Shown here: one piece after another, positions 17,458 to 25,953 of the stretch
Layout of the letters: each line of letters opens with the position of its first letter
Numbering within the stretch: the first letter of the stretch is position 1
NCBI RefSeq assembly: GCF_000428725.1
Contig: NZ_AUAM01000044.1
Span: forward strand, 1 to 34,532
Reading direction: 5' to 3'
From: Psychromonas aquimarina ATCC BAA-1526
Lineage (GTDB): Bacteria > Pseudomonadota > Gammaproteobacteria > Enterobacterales > Psychromonadaceae
Length of the DNA stretch: 34,532 nt
The notes under the pieces: generated by a model
Seen by the model: only the letters and a program-made list of their open reading frames with translations
Database searches by the model: none
What the model was told of the DNA's origin: nothing
Translations under genes and position numbers: made by a program

Positions 17458-17493
17458 AATAAAAAAGCCGCTCAAAAACATTTGCGCGGCTTT
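17458..17493 (-). terminator. Terminator of the yibN-grxC-secB-gpsA operon
   Basis: Stem AAAGCCGC (17464-17471) / GCGGCTTT (17486-17493) with a 14-nt loop; on the minus strand it runs into TTTTTTATT. It lies about 40 bases after the gpsA stop. Confidence 0.8.
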
Positions 17494-17533
17494 ACATTCA
17501 CTAGACCTGTTTATTTAACAGCAGAGCGGCTGA

Positions 17534-18538
17534 TTATTCGCCTTTCTTACTCCGGGAGAGCAGATCCATAGCGGCTTCTTTTACGCTCTTTCCCTGATAC
17601 AGTACGTAATAAATTTGTTCGCAGATAGGCATTTCAATACCGACACGCTTGGCGAGGTTATAAACCTCTTCAGTGTTGCGGTAACCTTCGACCACCTGGC
17701 CGATTTCAACCTGTGCTTCATCGATCCCCTTGCCTTGACCTAAAGCCAGACCAAAACGTCGATTACGAGACTGATTATCGGTACAGGTAAGCACAAGATC
17801 ACCCAGACCGGCCATGCCCATAAATGAAGACTCTTTCGCTCCCAGTGCAGCACCTAAACGTGTTAACTCAACCAAACCGCGGGTAATAAGTGCAGTACGT
17901 GCATTTGCGCCGAAACCTAAACCGTCACCTAAACCGGCACCGATTGCAATCACATTTTTAACCGCACCGCCTAACTGTACAGCGGTAAAATCATCTGAGA
18001 TATAAGTTCTGAAATTACTTTCATTATGGAATAACTCGGCGATATCCTGAGTAAACTGCTTCTGCGTTCCAGCGACGGCAACTGCGGTAGGCAAGCCCTT
18101 GGCAACCTCCATTGCAAATGTCGGCCCAGAAAGTACAACTAACGGATAAGCATCCCCTAACACATCAACAGCAACTTCCTGCAGTAAACGCCCGGTTTCT
18201 GCTTCCAGACCTTTGGTAGCCCAGGCAATGCGGTGCTCAGGTGTTAAAAAGGGTTTTATCTGCTGCAGAACAAGTGCAAACACATGGCTGGGAACCACCA
18301 GTAGAATATTGCGGGTTGAAGATAAGCAGATCTGTAAATCAGTTTCTGCAGTTAATAACTCAGGAAAACGTACACCTGCTAAAAACTCTTTATTCTCACG
18401 ATCCTGCTGCAGGCGTTCAATATGATCCGCCTCATGTCCCCAGATGATGGTCGGGTGACCATTACGTGCCAAAGATACAGCAAGGGCGGAGCCATATGAC
18501 CCCGCCCCTAAGACTGTAATGGCTGTTTTATCTGCCAT
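17534..18538 (-). CDS. gpsA: NAD(P)-dependent glycerol-3-phosphate dehydrogenase GpsA
   Basis: A 334-residue cytosolic enzyme that reduces dihydroxyacetone phosphate to sn-glycerol-3-phosphate for phospholipid synthesis. The Rossmann loop [12 protein letters not shown] is at the N-terminus. The segments [30 protein letters not shown] (catalytic Lys) and [12 protein letters not shown] are the family signatures. Last gene of the operon yibN-grxC-secB-gpsA, an order shared with E. coli and many gammaproteobacteria. The gap to secB is 25 bases. Confidence 0.96.
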   Translation of the reverse strand: MADKTAITVLGAGSYGSALAVSLARNGHPTIIWGHEADHIERLQQDRENKEFLAGVRFPELLTAETDLQICLSSTRNILLVVPSHVFALVLQQIKPFLTPEHRIAWATKGLEAETGRLLQEVAVDVLGDAYPLVVLSGPTFAMEVAKGLPTAVAVAGTQKQFTQDIAELFHNESNFRTYISDDFTAVQLGGAVKNVIAIGAGLGDGLGFGANARTALITRGLVELTRLGAALGAKESSFMGMAGLGDLVLTCTDNQSRNRRFGLALGQGKGIDEAQVEIGQVVEGYRNTEEVYNLAKRVGIEMPICEQIYYVLYQGKSVKEAAMDLLSRSKKGE

Positions 18539-18563
18539 TTAAATACCTATTTTATAATTCAGA

Positions 18564-19049
18564 CTAAGAGTCTAATTTAGCCGCTTCAGCCTGTTTCTGT
18601 GCTTCAGCCTGCTTGCTTACTAATGCCTGCTGGAACAGTGCGTCAAAGTTAACAGGTGCAAGGTTAAGCTGCGGGAAAGTACCGCGAGTAACCAGGCTGG
18701 ATACCGCTTCACGTGCATACGGGAAAAGAATATTAGGACAGAATGCATTCAGACAGTGAGCCATCTGCGCGCCTTCTAACTGACCAACAGTAAAGATACC
18801 TGCTTGTTGAACTTCACATAAGAAAGCAACGTCTTCGCCTACTTTTGCAGTTGCTGTTAAAGATAAAACAACTTCAAATACACCGTCTTCTAATTTAGTG
18901 CTTTTAGTATCAATATCCATTGATACTTCCGGAGCCCACTCTTTCTTAAAGATAGTTGGAGAATTCGGGCATTCAAAAGAGATATCTTTAGTATAGATGC
19001 GTTGAATATTGAATTCGATTTCTTGTGATTTAGCTTGTTGTTCAGACAT
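18564..19049 (-). CDS. secB: Protein-export chaperone SecB
   Basis: A 161-residue tetrameric chaperone that holds preproteins unfolded and hands them to SecA. Recognisable blocks are [43 protein letters not shown] and the hydrophobic groove segment [32 protein letters not shown] (quoted in parts in the family as [10 protein letters not shown] and [10 protein letters not shown]). Length is near the E. coli 155. The C-terminal tail is Ala/Gln/Lys-rich. It lies in the conserved grxC-secB-gpsA order. Confidence 0.97.
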   Translation of the reverse strand: MSEQQAKSQEIEFNIQRIYTKDISFECPNSPTIFKKEWAPEVSMDIDTKSTKLEDGVFEVVLSLTATAKVGEDVAFLCEVQQAGIFTVGQLEGAQMAHCLNAFCPNILFPYAREAVSSLVTRGTFPQLNLAPVNFDALFQQALVSKQAEAQKQAEAAKLDS

Positions 19050-19115
19050 GGTAATCCTTTAAAGTTTATTTTAATTATTTAAATATTATATCTAGATATA
19101 ACCGCTGTAAGACAA

Positions 19116-19367
19116 TTATTTCTCTAGTAATTTATCAAGTTTGCCGCTGCGTTCCAGAGCATAAAGTTCATCACAGCCGCCCGTCGCTTTATCGTTAATC
19201 AAAAGCTGCGGCACGGTTGTACCTCCGGTTAATGCAACCATTTTTGCGCGAACGGCAGGTTTAGAGACATTTATCTCTGTGTACTTTACTTTTTTATTAT
19301 CCAGCAACTTTTTTGCCCGAGTACAATATGGGCACCACTCGGTTGTATATATAATTACATCGGCCAT
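19116..19367 (-). CDS. grxC: Glutaredoxin 3 GrxC
   Basis: An 83-residue thioredoxin-fold protein with the active site C12-P-Y-C15. The cis-Pro segment TTVPQLLIND and the glutathione-binding GGCDEL are present. It reduces disulfides and mixed glutathione disulfides in the cytosol using glutathione. Full length for the family (82-85). It begins 3 bases after the end of the rhodanese gene, so translation is probably coupled. Confidence 0.95.
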   Translation of the reverse strand: MADVIIYTTEWCPYCTRAKKLLDNKKVKYTEINVSKPAVRAKMVALTGGTTVPQLLINDKATGGCDELYALERSGKLDKLLEK

Positions 19368-19370
19368 ATT

Positions 19371-19799
19371 TTATTTCTTTGTTGTTGGTAAGTTTGCAGA
19401 TGACCAGCCGCTCATTCCTGAAACTAAGTTATTCACCTGCACAAAACCCGCTTTAACTAATTTTGCACAAGCACTTGCAGAACGAGTACCTGATTCACAT
19501 ACGACTATAATGGGGCTCTGTTTATGATTTTCAATGCCTGTGAAATTTCCTTGCTCAATTTGTGACAGAGTTATATTTTTTGCGTCAACAATGTGGCCTT
19601 TTTTGTAATCTTCCTGAGAGCGAACATCAACAATAAGTGCATCCTGCTTATTGATCATCAATGTTGCTTCCTGTGTAGTCACACTTTTTACGCCGGATAA
19701 TTTATCTTTTATTAAGCTGTGCACCAGCATAGCGGCAATAACAACCCAGGCAATTGACAACATCGGGTTAGCGGAAAAAAAATCTATATATTCTTGCAT
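19371..19799 (-). CDS. yibN: Membrane-anchored rhodanese-like protein YibN
   Basis: A 142-residue protein. Residues 14-30 (MLSIAWVVIAAMLVHSL region) form one membrane helix. A single rhodanese domain (about 40-138) follows, with the active-site loop VCESGTRSA carrying the catalytic Cys. Such domains move sulfane sulfur or bind it; YibN's own role is not firmly known. First gene of the yibN-grxC-secB-gpsA operon and divergent from gpmI. A -10-like TATACT lies on the minus strand at 19844-19849, but its -35 is weak. Confidence 0.9.
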   Translation of the reverse strand: MQEYIDFFSANPMLSIAWVVIAAMLVHSLIKDKLSGVKSVTTQEATLMINKQDALIVDVRSQEDYKKGHIVDAKNITLSQIEQGNFTGIENHKQSPIIVVCESGTRSASACAKLVKAGFVQVNNLVSGMSGWSSANLPTTKK

Positions 19800-19953
19800 A
19801 ATTTATGTTCATCTTCTGTAAAGTTAAGGGGAATTTTGCACTGAGTATACCTTGTGAAATGCAGATGAACAGTCTTAGGCTTTTTTCATTGCCATGAAAA
19901 TCAATTAATTCTGTTAATTTCACACTGTATTGATCTGTGTACAGGCTTTTTCA

Positions 19954-19981
19954 GTGACAACGAGAATGAATGTTGTAAAAT
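19954..19981 (+). promoter_or_regulatory. Probable gpmI promoter
   Basis: -35 GTGACA (19954-19959), 16-nt spacer, -10 TAAAAT (19976-19981), five of six consensus bases each. The gpmI ATG lies 44 bases downstream. Confidence 0.55.
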
Positions 19982-20024
19982 CCATCTCATTAAATTTTAA
20001 ACATTAATGTCAAAGAGGCTCTAC

Positions 20025-21554
20025 ATGACTACTGCTAAAAAACCACTTGTTTTATTAATTATGGACGGCTGGGGTTACCGCCCGAACATGCCGGACAATG
20101 CTGTAGCTAACGCTAACACACCAGTACTTGACCAACTATGTAAAGATTACGCCAATGATCTTATTTCAGCTTCTGGGATGGATGTCGGTTTACCAAGCGG
20201 TCAAATGGGCAACTCAGAAGTCGGTCATACCAATATCGGTGCCGGCCGTACTGTTTACCAGAATCTGACTAAAGTAACTAAGTCTATTATTGACGGTGAT
20301 TTTTTCGATAATGCAGTTTTTGTTGAAGCAGTAGATAAAGCTGTTGCGGCAGGCAAAGCCGTACATATTATGGGTCTTGCTTCTCCTGGCGGCGTTCACA
20401 GCCACGATGAACATATTGTAGCGGCAATTGAATTAGCGGCCAAACGCGGCGCTAAAGATATTTTAGTACATGCATTCCTGGACGGCCGTGATACACCGCC
20501 GCGCAGTGCTGCCGGTACACTGGCTAAATATGAAGCTAAATATGCAGAAGTGGGTGCCGGCCGTACGGCTACTTTAGTGGGCCGCTATTACTCAATGGAC
20601 CGCGATAACCGCTGGGAACGTGTTGAAGAAGCATATGACCTGCTGACACAGGCAAAAGCTGAATTTACTGCAGACTGCCCGTTAGTTGGTTTAGAAAATG
20701 CTTATGCACGCAACGAAAATGATGAATTTGTTAAAGCAACCGTTATTGGCGAAAAAGCACCGATTCAAGACGGTGATGCTGTTTTATTCTTAAACTTCCG
20801 AGCTGACCGTGCGCGTGAATTAACTTATACATTCACAGATGCCGCTTTCTCTGGTTTCGAACGTGCTGTTACACCAGAGATTCACTTTGCTACATTAACT
20901 GAGTTTGCTGCAGATATCACAGCACCTGCAGCTTTCCCAAGTGAAGAACTGACCAATACGCTGGGCCAGTGGTTAGCTGACAACAACAAAACACAGCTGC
21001 GTATTTCTGAAACAGAAAAATATGCGCACGTGACTTTCTTCTTTAACGGCGGTGTTGAATCTGAATTTGCCGGTGAAGAGCGTACCTTAATCAACTCTCC
21101 AGCCGTTGCAACATACGATATGCAGCCGGAAATGAGTTCAGTAGAACTAACAGAAAAATTAGTTGAAGCGGTTAAGAGCACAAAATACGATGTCATCATC
21201 TGTAACTACCCTAACGGCGACATGGTCGGCCATACTGGTGTATACGATGCGGCTGTTAAAGCTTGTGAAGCTGTTGACACTTGTGTCGGTCAGGTTGTTG
21301 ATGCACTAAAAGAAGTTGGCGGTGAGTGTTTAATCACAGCTGATCACGGTAACGCAGAGCAGATGATCGACCCTGACACAGGCGGCGTTCATACTGCACA
21401 TACGAATTTACCGGTGCCGTTCATCTATGTTGGACGTGAAGCGACAATCGCAAAAGACGGGCGCTTATGTGATATAGCACCTACAATGTTAAAATTAATG
21501 GATATGGATATCCCTGCAGAAATGTCTGGTACACCACTTATTTCATTAAAATAG
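20025..21554 (+). CDS. gpmI: Cofactor-independent phosphoglycerate mutase GpmI
   Basis: A 509-residue manganese enzyme of the alkaline-phosphatase superfamily that interconverts 3- and 2-phosphoglycerate in glycolysis. The metal-site opening LLIMDGWG (Asp14) and the active-site Ser64 in [12 protein letters not shown] are present, with [20 protein letters not shown] and ADHGNAEQM further on. An upstream in-frame ATG at 20007 would add six residues. The ATG at 20025 has AGAGG at good spacing and gives the family start, so it is used. The order gpmI-envC-yibQ is as in E. coli (gpmM-envC-yibQ). Confidence 0.96.
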   Translation: MTTAKKPLVLLIMDGWGYRPNMPDNAVANANTPVLDQLCKDYANDLISASGMDVGLPSGQMGNSEVGHTNIGAGRTVYQNLTKVTKSIIDGDFFDNAVFVEAVDKAVAAGKAVHIMGLASPGGVHSHDEHIVAAIELAAKRGAKDILVHAFLDGRDTPPRSAAGTLAKYEAKYAEVGAGRTATLVGRYYSMDRDNRWERVEEAYDLLTQAKAEFTADCPLVGLENAYARNENDEFVKATVIGEKAPIQDGDAVLFLNFRADRARELTYTFTDAAFSGFERAVTPEIHFATLTEFAADITAPAAFPSEELTNTLGQWLADNNKTQLRISETEKYAHVTFFFNGGVESEFAGEERTLINSPAVATYDMQPEMSSVELTEKLVEAVKSTKYDVIICNYPNGDMVGHTGVYDAAVKACEAVDTCVGQVVDALKEVGGECLITADHGNAEQMIDPDTGGVHTAHTNLPVPFIYVGREATIAKDGRLCDIAPTMLKLMDMDIPAEMSGTPLISLK

Positions 21555-21563
21555 TCTGATAAC

Positions 21564-21625
21564 TCAGTATTTAGTTATTTTACTCAACTTATATTCATAA
21601 TGCGGGTAAAATTTCTAAATACTGA
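21564..21625 (+). other. Long-range inverted repeat between gpmI and envC
   Basis: TCAGTATTTAG (21564-21574) and CTAAATACTGA (21615-21625) are perfectly complementary, 40 bases apart, spanning most of the gpmI-envC gap. It could close an RNA stem in the joint mRNA. No T run follows, so it is not a standard terminator. Confidence 0.4.
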
Positions 21626-21650
21626 ATTGTGAAAAAAAGTGTAGAAATCA

Positions 21651-22868
21651 ATGAATAGCATACATATCAATAAAAATATCAGCATTCAAAAAAAACTTCT
21701 TAACTGTTTTCTTTTGTTATTTATATTCGCCCTGCCGATACAAAGCAGCTTTGCAGCCAATGAACTCACAACGCTGCAGAAACAGATCAAAAAAAGCAAG
21801 AAAAGCAAAAGTCAGCAGACTAAAGAACAGAAAGCTTTAGAGAATCGAGTTGCAACTTTAGAGCAGCAGACTGCCGAAGCATCGCTGCAGGTGCAGAAGA
21901 GCGAAGAATCTATTGAGCTTGAAAGTGTCCGCTTGAAAGAATTAAAAGCGCAGACACTGCTCCTTGAAGAAGAGAAAATTAAGCAGCAGAAACTGCTTGA
22001 ACAGCAGCTGATCAGTGCTTATATGGCCGGTCAGAATGACTTAGTCAAACTGCTGCTGAATCAGGAGGATCTGAGCAAAATAATCCGTGCAAAAAGTTAT
22101 TACCATTATCTCAACAAAGCACGCTTAGAAAGTATTAAATCTATGCAGGAAACGCAGCTGCAGCTGGAAAAAAATAAAAATGAGCAGGCAGATTCATTAC
22201 TTGCTTTAGAAACAATGTATGAAGAACAAAAAGCCAGCAAAGATAAGTTATTAAAGCAGCGTAATGAACGGAGCAAAGCCCTGCGGGAATTGAATCAGGA
22301 TCTCAATTACCAGAAAGCACGCCTTGCCCAGCTGAGTGATGCCGAAAAGCACTTAAAAGCCAAACTTAAAAAAGAGCGCGAAGCACGCCAGGAAAAAGAA
22401 TTAGCGGCGGCTAAAGCAAAAGCGACGAAAACAGTAAAACCGAAAACAGAAACTCAAAGCCATTCCAGTATTGCCCAGCAGAAAGGTAAGCTGAAATGGC
22501 CGATTCGAGGTCAGGTTTTATCAAAATTCGGCAGCCAGCGCAGCAGTCAGATAAAATGGAAAGGTATCGCCATTGCAGCTAACGAAGGTGAAAAAGTACG
22601 TGCTGTTTCCACCGGCCGGGTTTTATTTGCCGGTTATTTTAAAGGCTACGGCATGGTTATCGCAATCGACCACAGTGACGATTACATTACTTTGTACGGT
22701 TACAATCAGACATTACTGCAAAAAGCGGGTGATGTTGTTTTCCAGGGTGATGCTATCGCCCTTGCCGGACACAGCGGCGGACAAGATAAAAACAGCCTGT
22801 ACTTTGAGCTCAGCCATAAAGGCAAAGCGCAGGATCCGCTGAAATGGCTTGAAAAACGCAGACGCTAA
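21651..22868 (+). CDS. envC: Murein hydrolase activator EnvC
   Basis: A 405-residue periplasmic protein. It recruits to the division site and switches on the amidases AmiA/AmiB for cell separation. A signal peptide with a long basic n-region (about 1-35, ending SSFAA) is followed by a long coiled coil (about 40-260, Lys/Gln/Glu-rich). The C-terminal LytM/M23 domain (about 280-400) is degenerate: the zinc ligands of active M23 enzymes are replaced (KWKGIAIAA, LYFELSHKG instead of HxH), as in other EnvC proteins, which are activators rather than enzymes. Middle gene of gpmI-envC-yibQ. Confidence 0.93.
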   Translation: MNSIHINKNISIQKKLLNCFLLLFIFALPIQSSFAANELTTLQKQIKKSKKSKSQQTKEQKALENRVATLEQQTAEASLQVQKSEESIELESVRLKELKAQTLLLEEEKIKQQKLLEQQLISAYMAGQNDLVKLLLNQEDLSKIIRAKSYYHYLNKARLESIKSMQETQLQLEKNKNEQADSLLALETMYEEQKASKDKLLKQRNERSKALRELNQDLNYQKARLAQLSDAEKHLKAKLKKEREARQEKELAAAKAKATKTVKPKTETQSHSSIAQQKGKLKWPIRGQVLSKFGSQRSSQIKWKGIAIAANEGEKVRAVSTGRVLFAGYFKGYGMVIAIDHSDDYITLYGYNQTLLQKAGDVVFQGDAIALAGHSGGQDKNSLYFELSHKGKAQDPLKWLEKRRR

Positions 22869-22896
22869 CTGAGCACACAGGTAACCTAAAGTAACT

Positions 22897-23706
22897 ATGC
22901 GACTGACAAGCTTAATCTTCCTGCTGTCTCTGCTGCAGAGCCCTACGGGCTCTGCACAGCAGGCAGGCACTATTACCATTGTTCTTGACGATATGGGCAA
23001 CAGCTTAAGTGATTTTCAGGCACTCTCGCTGCCTAAAGAGATTGCTTTCTCTGTTCTTCCCTACACCCCTCAAGCTAAACTGTTAGCAGAAAAAGCCCAC
23101 CAGCAGGAGCGGGAAATATTACTGCATGTACCGATGCAGGCTAAGGCTGATAACCAGATGCTGGGAAAAGGGGCATTAATGCTGGATATGCAGGAAAAGG
23201 AGTTTAAAGAAATCCTAAACCGCTCTCTACGCTCTCTACCTTATGCACAGGGCATCAACAACCATATGGGAAGTTCTTTAACAGAACAGCTAGAGCCTAT
23301 GTCCTGGGTGATGGAAGTCCTGCAGGCACAAGGCTTATATTTCCTGGACAGCAGAACAACCGCACAGACTATTGCTGAAAGCACAGCCAAAATATCGGGT
23401 ATTCCAGCATTAAGACGGCATGTATTTTTAGATAATGTAAAAACTGAACAGGCAATGGAAAAGCAGTTGCAGAATGCAGTTCAGCTAAGCCGTAAAAATT
23501 TATCTGTTGTTATCATTGCTCATCCCTACCCGGAGACCATTAATTTCTTACAGAAAAAATTTAAAAAACCGGCGCATGGACTGCACTTAATAACACTTAA
23601 TCAGCTTATCCCGGAAACTCAACGCCTGGCAATGCAGCGGAAAAAATCACAGTTTCAACAGGCCAATAACCAGGGTGTCGCCAGCCCTTCTACACAAATA
23701 CATTAA
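22897..23706 (+). CDS. yibQ: Divergent polysaccharide deacetylase family protein YibQ
   Basis: A 269-residue probable periplasmic protein. Residues 1-20 are a signal peptide (MRLTSLIFLLSLLQSPTGSA). The rest is the divergent polysaccharide deacetylase fold (DUF610 type): ITIVLDDMGNS with the metal-site Asp pair, FSVLPYTP, LLHVPMQA, GINNHMGSS and IIAHPYPETI. True substrate unknown. It begins 28 bases after envC and is probably in the same operon. The signal-peptide codons hold a strong RNA hairpin (22934-22956). The C-terminus is a low-complexity Gln/Lys tail. Confidence 0.9.
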   Translation: MRLTSLIFLLSLLQSPTGSAQQAGTITIVLDDMGNSLSDFQALSLPKEIAFSVLPYTPQAKLLAEKAHQQEREILLHVPMQAKADNQMLGKGALMLDMQEKEFKEILNRSLRSLPYAQGINNHMGSSLTEQLEPMSWVMEVLQAQGLYFLDSRTTAQTIAESTAKISGIPALRRHVFLDNVKTEQAMEKQLQNAVQLSRKNLSVVIIAHPYPETINFLQKKFKKPAHGLHLITLNQLIPETQRLAMQRKKSQFQQANNQGVASPSTQIH

Positions 23707-23720
23707 AAAGAGTTCTTATT

Positions 23721-24143
23721 ATGCGTTTATCTGTTTTTTCACCAGAAAGCTCAACACAACTGTTAATTGATCTAACCAAGATATATCAAGATTACTTTCC
23801 CCCGGAACAGCTTACTCATGAGTCACTGCAGGCTCTTCTTGAAAATGAACAGACTCAATTCTATGTAACCCTGTTCAATGAACGTCACCTTGGCGCCCTG
23901 CGGGTGCAGATAACAGAACATCAAGCTCTATTAAGTTTATTATCAGTTCGCGATCTTACCCGCCGCCGCGGTATTGCTAAAAACTTACTGAGAGAAGTAG
24001 AAAAGCAGCTTAAAACTGAACAGGTAACAATGCTGAAAATGTCTTTAAAAGAGATACCGGAAGCAGAAAAAGAGGGCTTAACTCTGTTTATGCAGGCAGC
24101 CGGCTATCAGCTGGCTGAAAATGTTTTTACAAAAATGCTGTAA
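23721..24143 (+). CDS. panM: PanD-regulating GNAT-type protein PanM (PanZ)
   Basis: A 140-residue GNAT-fold protein. FNERHLGALRVQITEH and LSVRDLTRRRGIAKNLL match E. coli PanM (FNERLLAAVRV, LRVREVTRRRGVG). The R-R-x-G-I-A loop binds acetyl-CoA or CoA. PanM promotes self-cleavage of pro-PanD to active aspartate decarboxylase and, with CoA, restrains it, so it controls pantothenate and CoA synthesis. It starts 15 bases after yibQ. In E. coli panM sits elsewhere, so this location is a lineage feature. A general GNAT acetyltransferase is the alternative, but the match is good. Confidence 0.8.
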   Translation: MRLSVFSPESSTQLLIDLTKIYQDYFPPEQLTHESLQALLENEQTQFYVTLFNERHLGALRVQITEHQALLSLLSVRDLTRRRGIAKNLLREVEKQLKTEQVTMLKMSLKEIPEAEKEGLTLFMQAAGYQLAENVFTKML

Positions 24144-24152
24144 ACAACTTTT

Positions 24153-24185
24153 ATAATAAAGCCGCAATAACTGCGGCTTTATTAT
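24153..24185. terminator. Bidirectional terminator between panM and the lipoprotein gene
   Basis: A perfect 14-bp stem ATAATAAAGCCGCA (24153-24166) / TGCGGCTTTATTAT (24172-24185) with a 5-nt loop, A/T-rich on both flanks, between convergent genes. Confidence 0.85.
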
Positions 24186-24203
24186 AAAAAGAAACAAACC
24201 TGC

Positions 24204-24800
24204 TTATCGTCCAGCCGGCGGGAAATCTCCCATCATATAATGCAGGACTTTCTGCATACGCTGTGCACTTTTATCATTTTTATCTTTTTCTAAATCAACA
24301 AATCCCTGCATGGCAGAACGCCAGTAAACCTGACGTAAATCAGTATCTAAAACCGCCAGCAGTAATGTGCCTTTTTCATAACGGGTATTCTCAAACGGTT
24401 TATTACTCAGACCAGGTAACAGGCCGAATTTGTCTTCAATAGCCTGATCAGCAACATCATTTTCTAATGCGAATAAAAATCCGATAACAACATCTGCCTG
24501 AATCGGGTCCGGCTGATATACATAACCTTTCGTTTTTAAATAGCGAATTATTTCACTACGAATATGCGCTTTAACTTCTTTTTCATTACTGTCATTTACA
24601 GCAGATAAAACGCGGCTGTATTCATCATTCCAGGTAAAACTGGTAAAAGCAGGTAAAACTTCCTGCGGTTTACCGCTGCTGACTATTGTTAAACGCTGCT
24701 CTGCTTTTTCTTGTATTTCAGCCTCTGGCGTTGAAACACTGCAGGCGGAAAGGGTAAACAATGATGCAAATACACTAACCAATAAAGCGAACTTTTTCAT
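24204..24800 (-). CDS. DUF4136-type lipoprotein
   Basis: A 198-residue lipoprotein. The signal peptide ends in the lipobox LSAC, so it is probably lipid-anchored, with no Asp at +2 (CSVS), which favours the outer membrane. The body resembles the DUF4136 family: FTSFTWNDEYSRVL, an amphipathic VKAHIRSEIIRYLKTKGY, ADVVIGFLFALE and GTLLLAVLDTDLRQVYWRSAMQG. Function unknown; relatives are often part of envelope or stress regulons. The frame opens four residues earlier (24812), but the ATG at 24800 starts the signal peptide MKKFALL and has GGAG upstream. It follows dusA on the same strand after a small hairpin. Confidence 0.8.
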   Translation of the reverse strand: MKKFALLVSVFASLFTLSACSVSTPEAEIQEKAEQRLTIVSSGKPQEVLPAFTSFTWNDEYSRVLSAVNDSNEKEVKAHIRSEIIRYLKTKGYVYQPDPIQADVVIGFLFALENDVADQAIEDKFGLLPGLSNKPFENTRYEKGTLLLAVLDTDLRQVYWRSAMQGFVDLEKDKNDKSAQRMQKVLHYMMGDFPPAGR

Positions 24801-24817
24801 GTCTGTCTCCAACCGGG

Positions 24818-24842
24818 TTAAATACAGCCAAGCAGCTTGGCT
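24818..24842 (-). terminator. Weak hairpin after dusA
   Basis: AGCCAAG (24826-24832) / CTTGGCT (24836-24842) with a 3-nt loop. On the minus strand it is followed by GTATTTAA. The T run is poor, so read-through into the lipoprotein gene is likely. Confidence 0.45.
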
Positions 24843-24853
24843 ATAAACTTTAA

Positions 24854-25846
24854 TTATTCTTCAGTAACAAATGAGGCGGCCTTCTCCATGACCTCAATAC
24901 CGGCACCGGGAAGGTGGCCATTCTCACTTAAATGGCGGCGCCATGCTCGAGCACCGGGTAATCCTTGAAATAATCCTAACATATGACGCGCAATATGATT
25001 TATATATGATCCATTACTAAGCTGCTGCTCAATATACGGGTACATTTTTTCTAATACTTCAAAGCGCGTTAGTATTTTTTCCTGTCCGTTAAACAGACGC
25101 TGATCTACCGAACTTAACAGATACGGGTTAGCATAAACCTCTCGCCCCAGCATCACACCGTCTAAATGACGCAGATGAGCTTCACATTCGTCTAAAGTTT
25201 TAATACCGCCGTTAACTGCAATGGTCAGCTGCGGGAAATCCTTTTTCAGCTGATAAACGCGCTCATAATCCAGCGGCGGCACATCACGATTCTGTTTAGG
25301 GCTTAAGCCGCTTAACCACGCCTTACGTGCATGAACAATAAAAGTATCACAGCCTTTGGCATGCACTTTTTCAATAAAATCACACAAAAACTCATAGGAA
25401 TCAAGTTCATCAATACCTATTCTGGTTTTAACGGTAACAGGAAGCCCCGTTGCATCGGACATAGCTTTAACCGCATCACCGACTAACTCGCCTTCCGACA
25501 TCAAACAAGCTCCAAAACGCCCGTTCTGTACACGATCCGACGGACAACCGACATTCAGGTTGATCTCATCAAAACCACGCTCTTTACCAGCTAATGCAGC
25601 CTTAGCCAGATCCACCGGCGCACAGCCGCCCAGCTGTAAAGATACTGGATGCTCTGTTTCACCTTTCTGCAGGTAATCACCTTTGCCGTATAAAATAGCT
25701 CCTGTTGTAACCATCTCAGTGTACAGCAGCGTATTTTTACTCATAACACGATGAAAATGCCGGCAGTGTCTGTCTGTCCAGTCCAGCATCGGTGCTATGG
25801 AAAAGCGGTTTGACGGGTAAACACAGGTGGTTACTGGCTTGGACAT
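24854..25846 (-). CDS. dusA: tRNA-dihydrouridine(20/20a) synthase DusA
   Basis: A 330-residue FMN enzyme that reduces U20/U20a in the tRNA D-loop with NADPH. It has the DusA opening [16 protein letters not shown], the catalytic Cys101 in NVGCPSDR and the FMN segments TVKTRIGID and [23 protein letters not shown] near the end belongs to the RNA-binding helical domain. The frame opens 20 residues earlier (25906), but that part is coded by tandem junction repeats and is not conserved. The ATG at 25846 has GAGAG upstream. The 5' end of dusA is a known integration target for phages and islands, and a recombinase gene starts 107 bases away. The expression signals of dusA here are therefore probably supplied by the inserted element. 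Confidence 0.94.
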   Translation of the reverse strand: MSKPVTTCVYPSNRFSIAPMLDWTDRHCRHFHRVMSKNTLLYTEMVTTGAILYGKGDYLQKGETEHPVSLQLGGCAPVDLAKAALAGKERGFDEINLNVGCPSDRVQNGRFGACLMSEGELVGDAVKAMSDATGLPVTVKTRIGIDELDSYEFLCDFIEKVHAKGCDTFIVHARKAWLSGLSPKQNRDVPPLDYERVYQLKKDFPQLTIAVNGGIKTLDECEAHLRHLDGVMLGREVYANPYLLSSVDQRLFNGQEKILTRFEVLEKMYPYIEQQLSNGSYINHIARHMLGLFQGLPGARAWRRHLSENGHLPGAGIEVMEKAASFVTEE

Positions 25847-25880
25847 TAATTTTACTCTCTTTTCTATGTGCTGATTTTGC

Positions 25881-25941
25881 GCTGAATTACGTTGAATTAC
25901 GCTCAATTACGTTGTACGGTACGCCTTAAGTACGCCTCAAA
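25881..25941. repeat. Tandem short repeats at the dusA/integrase junction
   Basis: Three 10-bp units in exact register, GCTGAATTAC, GTTGAATTAC and GCTCAATTAC (25881-25910), are followed by two 11-bp units, TACGCCTTAAG (25920-25930) and TACGCCTCAAA (25931-25941). They fill the space between the divergent dusA and integrase starts. Repeats of this kind next to an integrase could be arm-type binding sites for recombinase or excisionase. The 10-bp phase would put proteins on one face of the helix. Confidence 0.8.
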
Positions 25942-25953
25942 GGAGTTGGACAA

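Noticed and set aside
17206..17481. 91-codon minus-strand frame upstream of the coiled-coil gene
   Set aside because: It begins inside the gpsA terminator, has no Shine-Dalgarno and no family likeness.
25846..25906. 20-residue N-terminal extension of DusA
   Set aside because: Encoded by the junction repeats and not part of the family; the ATG at 25846 has a good ribosome site.
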